A stretch of 64,000 nucleotides of DNA from assembly GCF_009711135.1 (NCBI RefSeq), contig NZ_WMIC01000011.1:124001-188000 (forward strand), given 5' to 3'. The translations under genes and the position numbers were made by a program. Origin of the DNA: Flavobacterium sp. LC2016-01. GTDB taxonomy: Bacteria > Bacteroidota > Bacteroidia > Flavobacteriales > Flavobacteriaceae. A model generated the notes under the pieces. That model was not told the origin of the DNA, did no database searches, and was given only the letters and a program-made list of their open reading frames with translations. Below are positions 1 through 9,002 of the stretch, one piece after another; positions within the stretch are counted from its first letter, which is position 1, and the number at the start of each line of letters is the position of its first letter.

Positions 1-218
1 TTCCAAAAAAGCAGCAATTCTAATAAAACTGGCGATGCAATGCAAGCCATTAAAAGCAGTTGTTTTTTGGAATATTTCAGTTTTTTGATGAAAATCAAAT
101 TGAACGCTGCAAACAAAATAATCAGCAATGAACACGGTTTTCTGAAAATCATCGTAACCGCAATCAGACATAAAAAGACATGAAATATTTTATTGAAATT
201 CTTTTCGGAAATGCTCAT
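1..218 (-). CDS. Polytopic membrane protein of the polysaccharide operon, cut by the window edge
   Basis: The reading frame opens at an ATG whose complement lies at 216-218 and stays open to base 1, giving about 72 residues of the N-terminus. The visible part starts MSISEKNF and contains two or three hydrophobic segments separated by a short basic stretch. It overlaps the end of the upstream membrane-protein gene by 29 bp, so it belongs to the same leftward operon. Position in a polysaccharide operon and the hydrophobic pattern fit an O-antigen ligase or Wzy-type polymerase, but no diagnostic motif lies in the visible part. That function is inference. Confidence 0.55.
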   Translation of the reverse strand, partial: MSISEKNFNKIFHVFLCLIAVTMIFRKPCSLLIILFAAFNLIFIKKLKYSKKQLLLMACIASPVLLELLLFW

Positions 219-1254
219 AATACAGTGCAAAATAGATTAAAGGAAAAATTCCGATTTTATGCCGAGTTGCCGAACCTAAATCGGGTTCAAAAACGCCTTG
301 AAGAATAAAAAACGAAAACAAAATAAACATGATCAACAGCTCATAACGGAATTTTTTTCTGTCTTTTAAACACTTCGAAAAACGAACTAATAGAATATAA
401 AACAATAAAAGCTGCCAAATAACAAAAATGACAATTTGAGGCGAAAGAATATATTTTAGGCCATTTATTGGCAAATTGACGGTAAAAAAACCATAAAAGA
501 TTCCAACAATTTCTCCGTACCAAGTGTCTGTTTTTACAGGCGAAGTGATCATTGAATTGGCATCGCCGGAAGCCATTCGGGCGTTATTCACCACTTCCCT
601 GCTTATTTCAGAAAAATACTTTCCCTTTAAAATGCCATAACTCAAAGAAAGAAAAACAGCAATCAACAATCCGTAGAAAATTGTACTTACCGTTTTGTTT
701 TTAAAATTAATAAAACTTACCAAGTACATTCCGCCGCCTACAATCGGAATTAAAGCAAAATAAGGCCGATATAAGGCTCCAAAAACAATTAAAAGCAATG
801 CGCTAATGAAAATGGTTTTTTGGAACGAAAACCGCTCATTTCGGCACAACAAAACAATTACGGCAATAAACAAATAGGTTATAAATTCTTTTGAAGGCAT
901 TGAAATGAAAATCGCAATCATAAAAAAGCCGAGATACACTAAAATATTCTTGATATTCAGTTTTTCGAAATTATTCGGAATTCCTATTTTGTACAAAATA
1001 TAGATAAGAATCGGAAATTGAATTAATGCAATTATAGGAAAAGGCAAATACCTAAAACCTATAATTTTATAGAACAAAATGGTCAACGGATAACTTCCGA
1101 AATAGCCAATTTCATTGTATTTATCATAAATTATGATGGCGGAATCGTAGAAAAATTTTGGAGGCAAAACAAAAAAAGCCAAAAATGCCACAACTAAATT
1201 AGCTGCAGCAATCAGCAAAAATGCTGCGGTGCTTTTTTTGATCAATAATTGCAT
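190..1254 (-). CDS. Polytopic membrane protein, possibly EpsG/Wzy-like polysaccharide polymerase
   Basis: 354 residues, almost entirely hydrophobic, with roughly nine or ten predicted membrane helices and short loops. A PSKE sequence sits near the middle after a hydrophobic segment (about residues 119-122) and a YRPYF sequence about 45 residues later. Short polar loops like these recur in EpsG and other Wzy-type exopolysaccharide polymerases. The gene lies 15 bp downstream of a family 2 glycosyltransferase and close to flippase and Wzz-like genes, which is where a repeat-unit polymerase is expected. Membrane topology is seen directly. The polymerase role is inferred from context, and another glycan-related membrane enzyme is possible. 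Confidence 0.6.
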   Translation of the reverse strand: MQLLIKKSTAAFLLIAAANLVVAFLAFFVLPPKFFYDSAIIIYDKYNEIGYFGSYPLTILFYKIIGFRYLPFPIIALIQFPILIYILYKIGIPNNFEKLNIKNILVYLGFFMIAIFISMPSKEFITYLFIAVIVLLCRNERFSFQKTIFISALLLIVFGALYRPYFALIPIVGGGMYLVSFINFKNKTVSTIFYGLLIAVFLSLSYGILKGKYFSEISREVVNNARMASGDANSMITSPVKTDTWYGEIVGIFYGFFTVNLPINGLKYILSPQIVIFVIWQLLLFYILLVRFSKCLKDRKKFRYELLIMFILFSFFILQGVFEPDLGSATRHKIGIFPLIYFALYYEHFRKEFQ

Positions 1255-1269
1255 ATTTCTATCTGTATT

Positions 1270-2289
1270 TTATTTTGAAGCTCTGCGTTTTTTGTTCATG
1301 CTTCTTTTTAATCGGTAACCATTCAAAAAGAAAATCAATGTTTTAAAGGACAAAAATTTATAGAATTTCATCACTTTGTCCACTTTTACATTGCGTCCTT
1401 TTTTAAGAAGATATTTCCAGGAAATTAAATCATGCCAAATCTGTTTTTTTGTTTCAGACGACAAAACATAAAAATCTTTTAGAATTACAACATAATTGCA
1501 GGCCCAATAATTCTCTATTGCTTTGTTTATTACTTCTGATTGCGTTTTCGGCGAATTCATTCCGTCTTTTACCATTTCATAAACATCTTCAATATGTTTT
1601 GTACTCACCGTGGTTGTAATAGAACCTTGGCGCGCCTGACGATAAACATAAAATGATTTCGAATAAATACTGAAAGTCTTGAAATAATACATCAATTTTC
1701 CGCACCATTCAACATCTTCGGATTTTCTTCCGACAGGGAAAAACAATTCATTTTCGATTAAAATTGTTCTTTTAATTACTTTATCCCAAGCCGAAGCAAC
1801 ATATAAATCGTGATAAACCAGATTTAAAATCTCCTCTTCAAATTTCCCGCTTTTATTTTTTATAAATCGCTGATTGTATTTGCAGTGTACATCATTTTCT
1901 GCAAAAAAACGGCTTTCTTCATGAATGATTATGTCTGGATTTGTCTTGGAAATTAAATGATTCAAATCTTTCAGAACCTGTTTTCCCTGCCAATAATCAT
2001 CGCTGTCTGTGAAAATAATATACTCGCCTTTTGCCTCTTTTAAACCTGTATTTCGGGCATCAGACAAACCTCCATTTTTTTTATCAATCAAGATTATCTG
2101 AGGAAATTTTTGCTTGTATTGCTGACAGATTTCCAGCGAAGAATCTGTTGATCCATCATTGACTAAAATTAATTCGAAGTCAGAAAAACTTTGGCACAAA
2201 ATACTGTCTAAACATTGCGGTAAATAATCCTCAACGTTGTAAACGGGAATAATAATGCTGAAAAGTAAAGTTTCTTTCTCGATGTTCAT
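1270..2289 (-). CDS. Glycosyltransferase family 2
   Basis: 339 residues. The N-terminal 100 residues are a classic GT-A nucleotide-sugar fold: SIIIPVYN at about 11-18, NDGSTD at 44-49, the GGLSDARN loop at 73-80 and the metal-binding TDSDD (DXD-type) at 94-98. The C-terminal half is basic and lacks a clear membrane helix, so the enzyme probably acts at the cytoplasmic face on a lipid-linked glycan. It lies 11 bp after the flippase gene and 15 bp before a polymerase-like membrane protein, consistent with adding one sugar to a surface-polysaccharide repeat unit. Donor and acceptor cannot be read from the sequence. Confidence 0.9.
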   Translation of the reverse strand: MNIEKETLLFSIIIPVYNVEDYLPQCLDSILCQSFSDFELILVNDGSTDSSLEICQQYKQKFPQIILIDKKNGGLSDARNTGLKEAKGEYIIFTDSDDYWQGKQVLKDLNHLISKTNPDIIIHEESRFFAENDVHCKYNQRFIKNKSGKFEEEILNLVYHDLYVASAWDKVIKRTILIENELFFPVGRKSEDVEWCGKLMYYFKTFSIYSKSFYVYRQARQGSITTTVSTKHIEDVYEMVKDGMNSPKTQSEVINKAIENYWACNYVVILKDFYVLSSETKKQIWHDLISWKYLLKKGRNVKVDKVMKFYKFLSFKTLIFFLNGYRLKRSMNKKRRASK

Positions 2290-2300
2290 AGCACAATTTT

Positions 2301-3605
2301 TTAATGCAAAAACACTTTTATTTTATCCTTTCGATAAATAACAATAGCCGAAGCAAGATTCCAGAAAAAAGAACTTGCAACAAATGCAATTGCGCCGCCT
2401 GTCATTCCGTAAATCGGAATTAAAAATCGGTTCAAAATGAAATTAATCACAACCGCAATCATTAAAATGACCTGAAAAGTATGCTGTCTTCCCGTCATAT
2501 TCAAATAAACCGAAGCCGTACCAAATGCCGAGCAAATGCCTTGACCAATAATCAAAATTAAAAATGCCTGCTGTGCCACAACATATTGATGTCCGAAAAT
2601 TGACAAAATAGATTTTGAAAAATAACTGATCAATAAGATAACCGGCAATGTTATTCCGAAGATTAAGCGGGCACTATTTCTTGAAACTTCTATTAATTCT
2701 GCCATTTTATGGCTCGCAAAAAACTCTGCAATTTTAGCCGAAACGGTAATATTTATACTCACAATTATTATCGAAATAATCGTCATAATCTTAACGCCAA
2801 CCGAATAAAAAGCAACGGTTTCATCGTTTCTGTATTTCTTCAGAAACATAATATCAAAACACATTAATAAAAACAATGCCATTGCGCTGATGGCAATTGG
2901 ATATGATTTTAAAAATATTTCTTTATGCGAAAAATTTTCAGCCGTTTTTAAAACCGAATTTTTTCGAAAATAAACCAAAACAAAGATCGAACTCAGTACC
3001 GCAAGAAAAACAAATCCTAACAAAAAAACATCAACTAAATATTCTTCTTTATGCCAATAAAATAAAATAACCGAACCAATAATCAACGGAATATATTTAA
3101 TGATATTTCGGAATAATTCGGCAACATATAATTTATCTAATGCTCTGAAAACTTCTGTATTTAAAATCGATAATCCCGAGAAAAACAATGCTAGAGTTCC
3201 TTTTAGTAAAATCGAATATACCGCATGATCTGAAAAATAATTGTTAATCGTTTCTTTACTGATGACTGCAATTAAAAGCAACACAATCAATGAAGTTCCC
3301 AAAAGCATCAGAACCATTTTTATGTATATATTTTTTAATTCGTCAAGTGCGTTTTGACTTGCCAATTTCCCTTTAAAATAGATAATCGACTGATCAAAAC
3401 CGAGCAAACACATACTCCCGATAGACAACAAAAAGGAACGTACAAAATCATATTGGCCAACTAATTTTGGACTATAGCTTTTTGTCAAAAAAACGGTAAA
3501 TCCAAACAAAAGCAACGCACCAAAAACACGTAGAGATAAAGTGCTGAAACTCTGCCTTAAAAATCGATTCCTTGAAAATCTTTCAAAAATAGAACTGGCT
3601 TTCAA
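2301..3605 (-). CDS. Wzx-like oligosaccharide flippase (MATE/MOP superfamily)
   Basis: 434 residues with about 12 to 14 hydrophobic segments throughout, typical length for polysaccharide flippases. The N-terminus (RQSFSTLSLRVFGALLLFGF, then a region ending SPKLVGQYDF) matches the usual beginning of polysaccharide biosynthesis protein family members, and a late LIPIYGMTGGAIA stretch matches the conserved helix near the C-terminus. The protein would move undecaprenyl-linked repeat units across the inner membrane for the polymerase. It follows the Wzz-like gene by 5 bp, so the two are surely co-transcribed. Family assignment is confident, substrate unknown. Confidence 0.85.
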   Translation of the reverse strand: MKASSIFERFSRNRFLRQSFSTLSLRVFGALLLFGFTVFLTKSYSPKLVGQYDFVRSFLLSIGSMCLLGFDQSIIYFKGKLASQNALDELKNIYIKMVLMLLGTSLIVLLLIAVISKETINNYFSDHAVYSILLKGTLALFFSGLSILNTEVFRALDKLYVAELFRNIIKYIPLIIGSVILFYWHKEEYLVDVFLLGFVFLAVLSSIFVLVYFRKNSVLKTAENFSHKEIFLKSYPIAISAMALFLLMCFDIMFLKKYRNDETVAFYSVGVKIMTIISIIIVSINITVSAKIAEFFASHKMAELIEVSRNSARLIFGITLPVILLISYFSKSILSIFGHQYVVAQQAFLILIIGQGICSAFGTASVYLNMTGRQHTFQVILMIAVVINFILNRFLIPIYGMTGGAIAFVASSFFWNLASAIVIYRKDKIKVFLH

Positions 3606-3610
3606 TGGGT

Positions 3611-4588
3611 TTAAAGTTGACTTGCTTTTGAAAGTGCAAGCTGTTTACGGTAAAATTTTCCAAACATGCTAATCAAAACAAAAACAAAAATAAAGAAAAG
3701 TGGGAACCAGATTTTAAGGTTTCCGTTCACGACTTTGTTTTCATTTATATTAAGTGTCGAATTAATTTCTTTAATCGTTTTGTCCGAACTCATTAATCTG
3801 ATTTTATTTTTTCCTTGTTCCAAAATCAATTTTTGTTTGGTTTTTAAGATATCGTTCAGCTGCAGATTTTCATTGTAATAAACCACTTTATCACTTTTTG
3901 CCGTACTTGAAAGTCCTTTTAAAACTTGATCTATCTGCGAAACAATAGTATCGTTTTGCGCAATTTCGCGCTCTAGATTTTTGTATCCAATTTTTTGCGC
4001 AGCATCAAAGTATTCCGAATTATTCAAGAATTTTAGTAACGGTTCAACAATTTCTTTTTCGCTTATTTCTCCACTTGACGTAAAAGTAATGGTATGAAAA
4101 GTATAGTTTTTACTCGTTACATTATCTTCCAAAACCTTTTTTACATCGCCTACCTCAGCCATTAATTTGATGAGTTCAAGATTTTGTTCTTTGTCCTCGA
4201 TAAATTTATAAACGTCAGCAACTGGTTTAATTTCAATTCTTTTGATGGCATTTGGACTTGAATTTCCAAAAACTTGATGCAAAAAATCAACATCTCCAGC
4301 AACAATTTTCGACTGAATCAAATCGATTTTGGCATACAAATAATCGACACTTTCAAAGTTTGGCGTTACAACAACCTGATTTTGAAATGACTTTTTATTT
4401 GAATCCAAATAAAATCCGAGCGCAATTCCGAGTACAGCCAAAATCAGAATCGCAATCCAGTTTCGGATAAAAAACTGAATCGCTCTAAAAATAGATCTAT
4501 TAATACGGTCAAAAAAACCACCAATACTTTTTGAAAGCTGAAAAATATCTATTTCCTGATCTGTATTTTGGGGTACGTTTGTACTCAT
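3611..4588 (-). CDS. Wzz-like polysaccharide chain-length determinant
   Basis: 325 residues with the two-helix layout of polysaccharide co-polymerases: a first membrane helix at about 43-62, a long periplasmic region rich in helix-forming residues, and a second helix close to the C-terminus (about 290-310) followed by a short basic tail. There is no cytoplasmic tyrosine-kinase domain, so this is the Wzz type and not a Wzc type. It would set glycan length together with the Wzy-type polymerase. It lies between the 559-residue unknown gene (8 bp) and the flippase (5 bp). Topology is direct evidence; sequence conservation in this family is weak. Confidence 0.7.
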   Translation of the reverse strand: MSTNVPQNTDQEIDIFQLSKSIGGFFDRINRSIFRAIQFFIRNWIAILILAVLGIALGFYLDSNKKSFQNQVVVTPNFESVDYLYAKIDLIQSKIVAGDVDFLHQVFGNSSPNAIKRIEIKPVADVYKFIEDKEQNLELIKLMAEVGDVKKVLEDNVTSKNYTFHTITFTSSGEISEKEIVEPLLKFLNNSEYFDAAQKIGYKNLEREIAQNDTIVSQIDQVLKGLSSTAKSDKVVYYNENLQLNDILKTKQKLILEQGKNKIRLMSSDKTIKEINSTLNINENKVVNGNLKIWFPLFFIFVFVLISMFGKFYRKQLALSKASQL

Positions 4589-4596
4589 GTATTGCT

Positions 4597-6276
4597 TTAT
4601 TTTACGTTGAAAATTTGTTCCAAAATTTTAATGGTAATCAAATAAGTTGGTTTTACGCCGGTTGTTCCAAGTCCGCCCGAAGCCAATGTGCTTCCAGTTT
4701 CCAATGGATTATCAGAAGCATAATACGCGTAACGAACTTTAATATCGTGCGGCACACTTTTTCTAATTTTAGATGCCGACTGAATCGCTTTTTGATAATA
4801 CGAACCTTCCATTTCAAGGCCAATTACCCCCCAAGTCGATTCGTGAAAAAATTTCAATAAATCTCTGTTTTGTAATGAAGTTCCAAGAACGGTAACCATT
4901 GCGCCTTCACAAACAGCAATATCATTTCCTTCGAACATCGCACCGGTTAATTCATTTTCGAAGAAATAATTATCCGCCGTTCCTTCGTTGATATGCGCTG
5001 TCGGAATCATAATATCGCCTTTTCCGCCTTCCAGAATTCCGGCTTTTCCCATAATCGAAACCGATTTTACATTCAGTAAAGTTTCTTTTTTATAAGGTTT
5101 TAAAAGTTCGTCGATTGTTTCGTAAGCCTGTTCTCCAAATGCATAATCCATCACGATCAACACTGGTTTTTCTTCTCCAAAATTAGCATTTGTAAAGGCT
5201 GTTTTTGACAAATCAATTTTAGCTGTATCAAAAATCTGAACGTCAATGTTTGTTCCAGAAGTATCTAGCAAAGAAATCATTCCGTTTTTCAAAGCCAATT
5301 CTTCAACCTGACCTCTAATTTCTTTTGAACCAGAACTGCTTAATTCTTCATAAATATGGAAATCACTTTTCCCTTTATATTTTGACGTTAATAATGGCGT
5401 CGCAAAAATCGAGTTCATCACACTGTGCATGTTTGCACTGATCACATGAATTGGGCGTTTTAAAAGATCATTTGCTTTTAAAACTTCCTTGATGTTTGTT
5501 GCCCAGATTTCTCCGTGAATATGATGTCCTAGACGCTCGCGCAAAACGGGACTGAAAGTAATAGTTCGTTTATTGTTTTCGACAATTTCTTCGATTGCCA
5601 ATTTTCCTAACCAATAAATGACGTGCAAGAAGCGATCTGGCGCATTTTCTGAACCGAAAGCGTCATAAATATCCAAAACTTCTTCAAAAGTTCTGGCTAA
5701 TATATTCGCAACGTGCGAAATTGCTTTTTCTTTTTCAATCTGCGAAAGCTTTTTTGTCTGCGTAACGGCTTGTTCTAGTTTTAGCCAATCGCGCGAAACT
5801 TCTCCTCCATCGTCAATTAAAACCCTGTTTTTGATTTTATGTGATTCGATGAAAATGAAAGTCAAATGCGTCAGGATATCATAAATGTCTGAACGTCCGC
5901 GCGTGATTTCGACATTCATTTGTTCCTCGTCGATTCGGTAACAATTTCTTCTTCTTTTTGGAGGAACAATTGGCTGAAAATGTGATTTTGAATATCCTTC
6001 GTCTGAAGTTAAATTGATGAATCGGCATTGTTCAATTCCTATTGGAAGACGTTCTATAACGTATAAAAGTCCGTTTAGTTCTACTTTTTCCTCAGCAATA
6101 TTTCCATAGATTTCAGGGCGTAATGCCAATAATGATTCTCTTAAACTATCGCCGGAAACTCCCATTGGTTTATAAAAACCACGGTTGAATAAATGGCGCA
6201 TTGTAATGTACATTTTTTCAATAGCCGCAGATGATTCCTGCGCTCTTGATCTTGATATATGTTTGGTTTCTTTCAT
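4597..6276 (-). CDS. Conserved Bacteroidota protein (possibly DUF6909) with nucleoside-phosphorylase-like C-terminus
   Basis: 559 residues, soluble, no signal peptide. I do not recognise a characterised function; from memory it resembles a protein called DUF6909 in Bacteroidota, a label I cannot verify here. The last third looks like a purine nucleoside phosphorylase or nucleosidase domain: a MGKAGILEGGKGDIMIPTA segment (about residues 408-426) resembles the loop where these enzymes have a glycine-rich turn followed by GDhhhP, and GLEMEGSYY (about 485-493) resembles the conserved MEG motif that holds the ribose. The N-terminal two thirds match nothing I know. The gene ends 8 bp before the Wzz-like gene, so it may lead the polysaccharide operon. 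Enzymatic activity is inference. Confidence 0.65.
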   Translation of the reverse strand: MKETKHISRSRAQESSAAIEKMYITMRHLFNRGFYKPMGVSGDSLRESLLALRPEIYGNIAEEKVELNGLLYVIERLPIGIEQCRFINLTSDEGYSKSHFQPIVPPKRRRNCYRIDEEQMNVEITRGRSDIYDILTHLTFIFIESHKIKNRVLIDDGGEVSRDWLKLEQAVTQTKKLSQIEKEKAISHVANILARTFEEVLDIYDAFGSENAPDRFLHVIYWLGKLAIEEIVENNKRTITFSPVLRERLGHHIHGEIWATNIKEVLKANDLLKRPIHVISANMHSVMNSIFATPLLTSKYKGKSDFHIYEELSSSGSKEIRGQVEELALKNGMISLLDTSGTNIDVQIFDTAKIDLSKTAFTNANFGEEKPVLIVMDYAFGEQAYETIDELLKPYKKETLLNVKSVSIMGKAGILEGGKGDIMIPTAHINEGTADNYFFENELTGAMFEGNDIAVCEGAMVTVLGTSLQNRDLLKFFHESTWGVIGLEMEGSYYQKAIQSASKIRKSVPHDIKVRYAYYASDNPLETGSTLASGGLGTTGVKPTYLITIKILEQIFNVK

Positions 6277-6396
6277 GCTATTTTATTTTAAAGATCTTGC
6301 TAATAGTGAAGATCATTCTACCTTTTCGATAAACGAAAGTAGGAAATATTAATATTATTTTAGTTGAAAACTAGAAATGTGATTTAATTATAACGT

Positions 6397-6786
6397 TTAT
6401 TTCAAATTAGGATTCACAATTTGAATGATTTCACATTCTGCAGTTTTATATCGCCCTTCCATGAAAAAAGCTTTTAATCCAATTTTAATTCTTCCTTTAT
6501 GAAGTTCTATAAGGGATTCACTTAATATCCACATTTTTGCCTTTCCTGAAGTCGGAACTTGTAATGATTTATCTAAAATGATATTACCTTCGTTATCTAA
6601 AAATTCAGGCCAAATCATCCACAATTGTTTTTTATTTTCATCGCCAGAATACATAAAATCAGAGCGATATCCCTGACTTGGGTTTCCAATTGGTCTTCCA
6701 CCTTCTTCGGGAGAAAAAAAACGATACTGAACTATAAAATCACAGTCTCTATTTCTATTTTGTTCATAAGGTTTATGAAAATCCAA
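6397..6786 (-). CDS. Stand-alone protein resembling EF-Tu domain 3
   Basis: 129 residues, no membrane segment. The sequence follows the third beta-barrel of EF-Tu: FFSPEEGGRPIG (about 23-34) corresponds to the EEGGRHTPF strand, GYRSDFMY (39-46) to the YRPQFYF strand, and FFMEGRYKTAECEI near the end to the REGGRTVGAG strand that closes the barrel. The GTPase domain and domain 2 are absent. In translation this barrel contacts aminoacyl-tRNA and EF-Ts; what an isolated copy does is unknown. The gene sits 9 bp after the GH3-family gene and is probably co-transcribed with it. The domain match is by eye and needs a profile search. Confidence 0.6.
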   Translation of the reverse strand: MDFHKPYEQNRNRDCDFIVQYRFFSPEEGGRPIGNPSQGYRSDFMYSGDENKKQLWMIWPEFLDNEGNIILDKSLQVPTSGKAKMWILSESLIELHKGRIKIGLKAFFMEGRYKTAECEIIQIVNPNLK

Positions 6787-6795
6787 ATTCTGTTT

Positions 6796-8280
6796 TTATT
6801 TCAAATTATCCGCAATCTTTCTGTCATTAGACAATCTCGGAATTTTATTCTGACCGCCCAATTTTCCCTGTGATTTCATGTATTCCTGAAACCCGTTTTT
6901 AGAAACTTTGCTTATAACTACTTTTTGCAAAACATTTCCGGTAATTAAATCGTCATAATAAATGTTTTGTTTTCGCATCGAATCGTCTATTGCTTCGGCG
7001 AAAGCCTGCATATTATCTGGCTCGTTTTCAAATTCAACAAACCATTCGTGATACGGTAATCCGCTTGACGGCGTAATTTGAGGCGCAACGGTAAATTCGT
7101 TTATTACGATATTAGTTCCGGCGGTTGCTTCTTTCATTGCATTTTCGACTTCATTGGCAATAACATGCTCGCCAAAAGCCGAAATATAATGTTTGATACG
7201 CCCTGAAACTATGACACGATACGGAGCCAAAGAAGTAAACTGAATAGTATCACCAATATTATAACCCCAAAGTCCGGCATTTGTAGAAACAATTAAAGCA
7301 TAATTTACACCCAATTCTACTTCACCAATTGTATATCGTTTTGGATTTTCGGTAAAGAATTCATCAGCTTTTATGAATTCGTAGAAAATTCCAGAATTCA
7401 ATAACAAAAGCATTCCTTTTTCTTTTTGAGAATCTTGATATGCAAAAAATCCTTCGGAAGCTGGAAACAATTCAATACTGTCTACTTTTTTGCCAATCAT
7501 TTGTTCAAATTTGGCGCGATACGGTTCGTAATTAACGCCTCCATAAATAAACAAATTAAAGTTTTTGAATATTTCGCTGATCTTTTTTCCGCCGCTTTTT
7601 TGCTGTAAACGCTCAAAATACATTTGTACCCAAGATGGAATTCCTGAAATAACCGACATATCTTCTTTGATTGTTTCGTCGACAATAGCGTTTACTTTGG
7701 TTTCCCAATCATCAATACAGTTGGTTTCCCACGAAGGCATTCTGTTTTTCTGTAAATATTTCGGAACAAAATGCGCTACAATTCCAGAAAGTCTTCCAAA
7801 ATTAATTCCGTGTTTTTCAGTTAAAATCGGGCTTCCCTGCAAAAAAATCATTTTTCCGTCAACAAAATCGGCATTTCCAGTTTCGTGAATATAATGCAGA
7901 ATCGCATTACGCGCCGCTTCAACATGAAATGGCATTGATTCTTTGGTCAGCGGAATATATTTTGCGCCAGAAGTTGTTCCAGAAGTTTTGGCAAAATAGA
8001 TCGGTTTTCCTTTCCAAAGAATATCTGCTTCGCCAATTTTTACTTTTTCAATATACAATTTCAAGTCTTCATAATCCCGAATTGGAACATTCTTTTGAAA
8101 ATCTTCAATTGTTTTTATGCTTCCAAAATGATGATCTTTTCCAAATTCAGTTTCTTTGGCATTTTGAATCAAACTTTTAAAAACTTCAAACTGCGTTGCA
8201 ACCGGTTTATTTGACCAAGCTTGAGTTTGATTGTATATTTTGCGGGCAAAAATTTTTGCTGCTATCGATTTAATTGACAT
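6796..8280 (-). CDS. GH3 auxin-responsive promoter family protein (acyl-adenylate-forming enzyme)
   Basis: 494 residues, the usual length of bacterial GH3 proteins. It carries the family's ATP-binding serine/threonine loop FAKTSGTTSGAKYIPLT (about 92-108), a YGGVNYEPY segment in the middle, ELFPASEGFFAYQ, and the GDTIQFTSLAPYRVIVSGR stretch (about 345-363) that ends the large domain. GH3 enzymes adenylate a carboxylate and transfer it to an amino acid; the substrate in Bacteroidota is unknown. The gene follows the M23-like stub by 11 bp and precedes the EF-Tu-like gene by 9 bp, forming a three-gene operon. Family assignment is strong. Confidence 0.9.
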   Translation of the reverse strand: MSIKSIAAKIFARKIYNQTQAWSNKPVATQFEVFKSLIQNAKETEFGKDHHFGSIKTIEDFQKNVPIRDYEDLKLYIEKVKIGEADILWKGKPIYFAKTSGTTSGAKYIPLTKESMPFHVEAARNAILHYIHETGNADFVDGKMIFLQGSPILTEKHGINFGRLSGIVAHFVPKYLQKNRMPSWETNCIDDWETKVNAIVDETIKEDMSVISGIPSWVQMYFERLQQKSGGKKISEIFKNFNLFIYGGVNYEPYRAKFEQMIGKKVDSIELFPASEGFFAYQDSQKEKGMLLLLNSGIFYEFIKADEFFTENPKRYTIGEVELGVNYALIVSTNAGLWGYNIGDTIQFTSLAPYRVIVSGRIKHYISAFGEHVIANEVENAMKEATAGTNIVINEFTVAPQITPSSGLPYHEWFVEFENEPDNMQAFAEAIDDSMRKQNIYYDDLITGNVLQKVVISKVSKNGFQEYMKSQGKLGGQNKIPRLSNDRKIADNLK

Positions 8281-8291
8281 TTGATATGGTA

Positions 8292-8792
8292 TTATTTTTT
8301 GTCGCTTTTCTTTTTCTTGGTTTTGTTTTCGCCCGACTCTTTCTCTATTTTGGCAACATCTTCTCTAAGTTTAATTTCTTCTTCAGAAGCTTTCATATTC
8401 ACTTCAGAAGGTTCATCAACTTCTGCCAAAATGGAGTCTTTATTGAATTTTGCATAATCCAGTTCGCCTCTCAAAACTTTCTGAACACCTTGCAAATAGG
8501 CTTCATTTTTCTTTAGCGCCGTTTCCAAAGAATCTGATTTTATTGCCAATCTAGTTGCATTTCGTTTCAATTCAGTTGAAGAATAGCCCGGAATAAACTC
8601 GCGCAATGGCGTAAACGCAATAATGAAAGTGGTTACTAAAATTAAAAATATTCCGCCTAAAGTAAACGTTACAAAAACATTCATTAAAGTCAGCCGAAAT
8701 GAAAAAATCTCTTCAAATGTGTTTTCATTCAAAATTACCAGTCGGTTTTTGATGAATAATTTTTTTCTGAAATCAAATCTTTTTTTAGTCAT
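8292..8792 (-). CDS. Membrane-anchored protein resembling the N-terminus of an M23 metallopeptidase; no peptidase domain
   Basis: 166 residues: a short basic cytoplasmic N-terminus containing NRLVILNENTFEE, one membrane helix at about 39-61, then TPLREFIPGYSS and a periplasmic coiled-coil-like region, ending in a lysine-rich tail. This N-terminal layout is what I recall from flavobacterial M23 family metallopeptidases encoded next to tatA, where a LytM domain follows. Here the frame stops before any HxH or HxxxD zinc motif and the next gene starts 11 bp later, so the peptidase domain is really missing. It may act as an anchor or regulator. A TATATTTG promoter box on this strand at 8812-8819 lies just upstream. 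Confidence 0.65.
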   Translation of the reverse strand: MTKKRFDFRKKLFIKNRLVILNENTFEEIFSFRLTLMNVFVTFTLGGIFLILVTTFIIAFTPLREFIPGYSSTELKRNATRLAIKSDSLETALKKNEAYLQGVQKVLRGELDYAKFNKDSILAEVDEPSEVNMKASEEEIKLREDVAKIEKESGENKTKKKKSDKK

Positions 8793-8928
8793 TTTGGATG
8801 ATTATTATGAGCAAATATAGCAATTAATAGTATTGATGATAGTGAAGAAAAAACGTCAAATAAAGTAATTTTATTATTTTATAAAATATTTAACGCGGTA
8901 AGAAACAAATATTTTAATCCAAAAACTC

Positions 8929-8957
8929 TTGTTGTTCGTATATTCTATATACCTTTG
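8929..8957 (+). promoter_or_regulatory. Promoter for tatA
   Basis: TACCTTTG at 8950-8957 is an exact match to the Bacteroidota -7 consensus TAnnTTTG, and a TTG at 8929-8931 lies 18 bases upstream where the -33 element is expected. The start codon of tatA is 45 bases further on. Confidence 0.7.
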
Positions 8958-9002
8958 CGGTGAAAACGAAAATCAATTTGCTTCGGCATTAAATATACAA
9001 TC

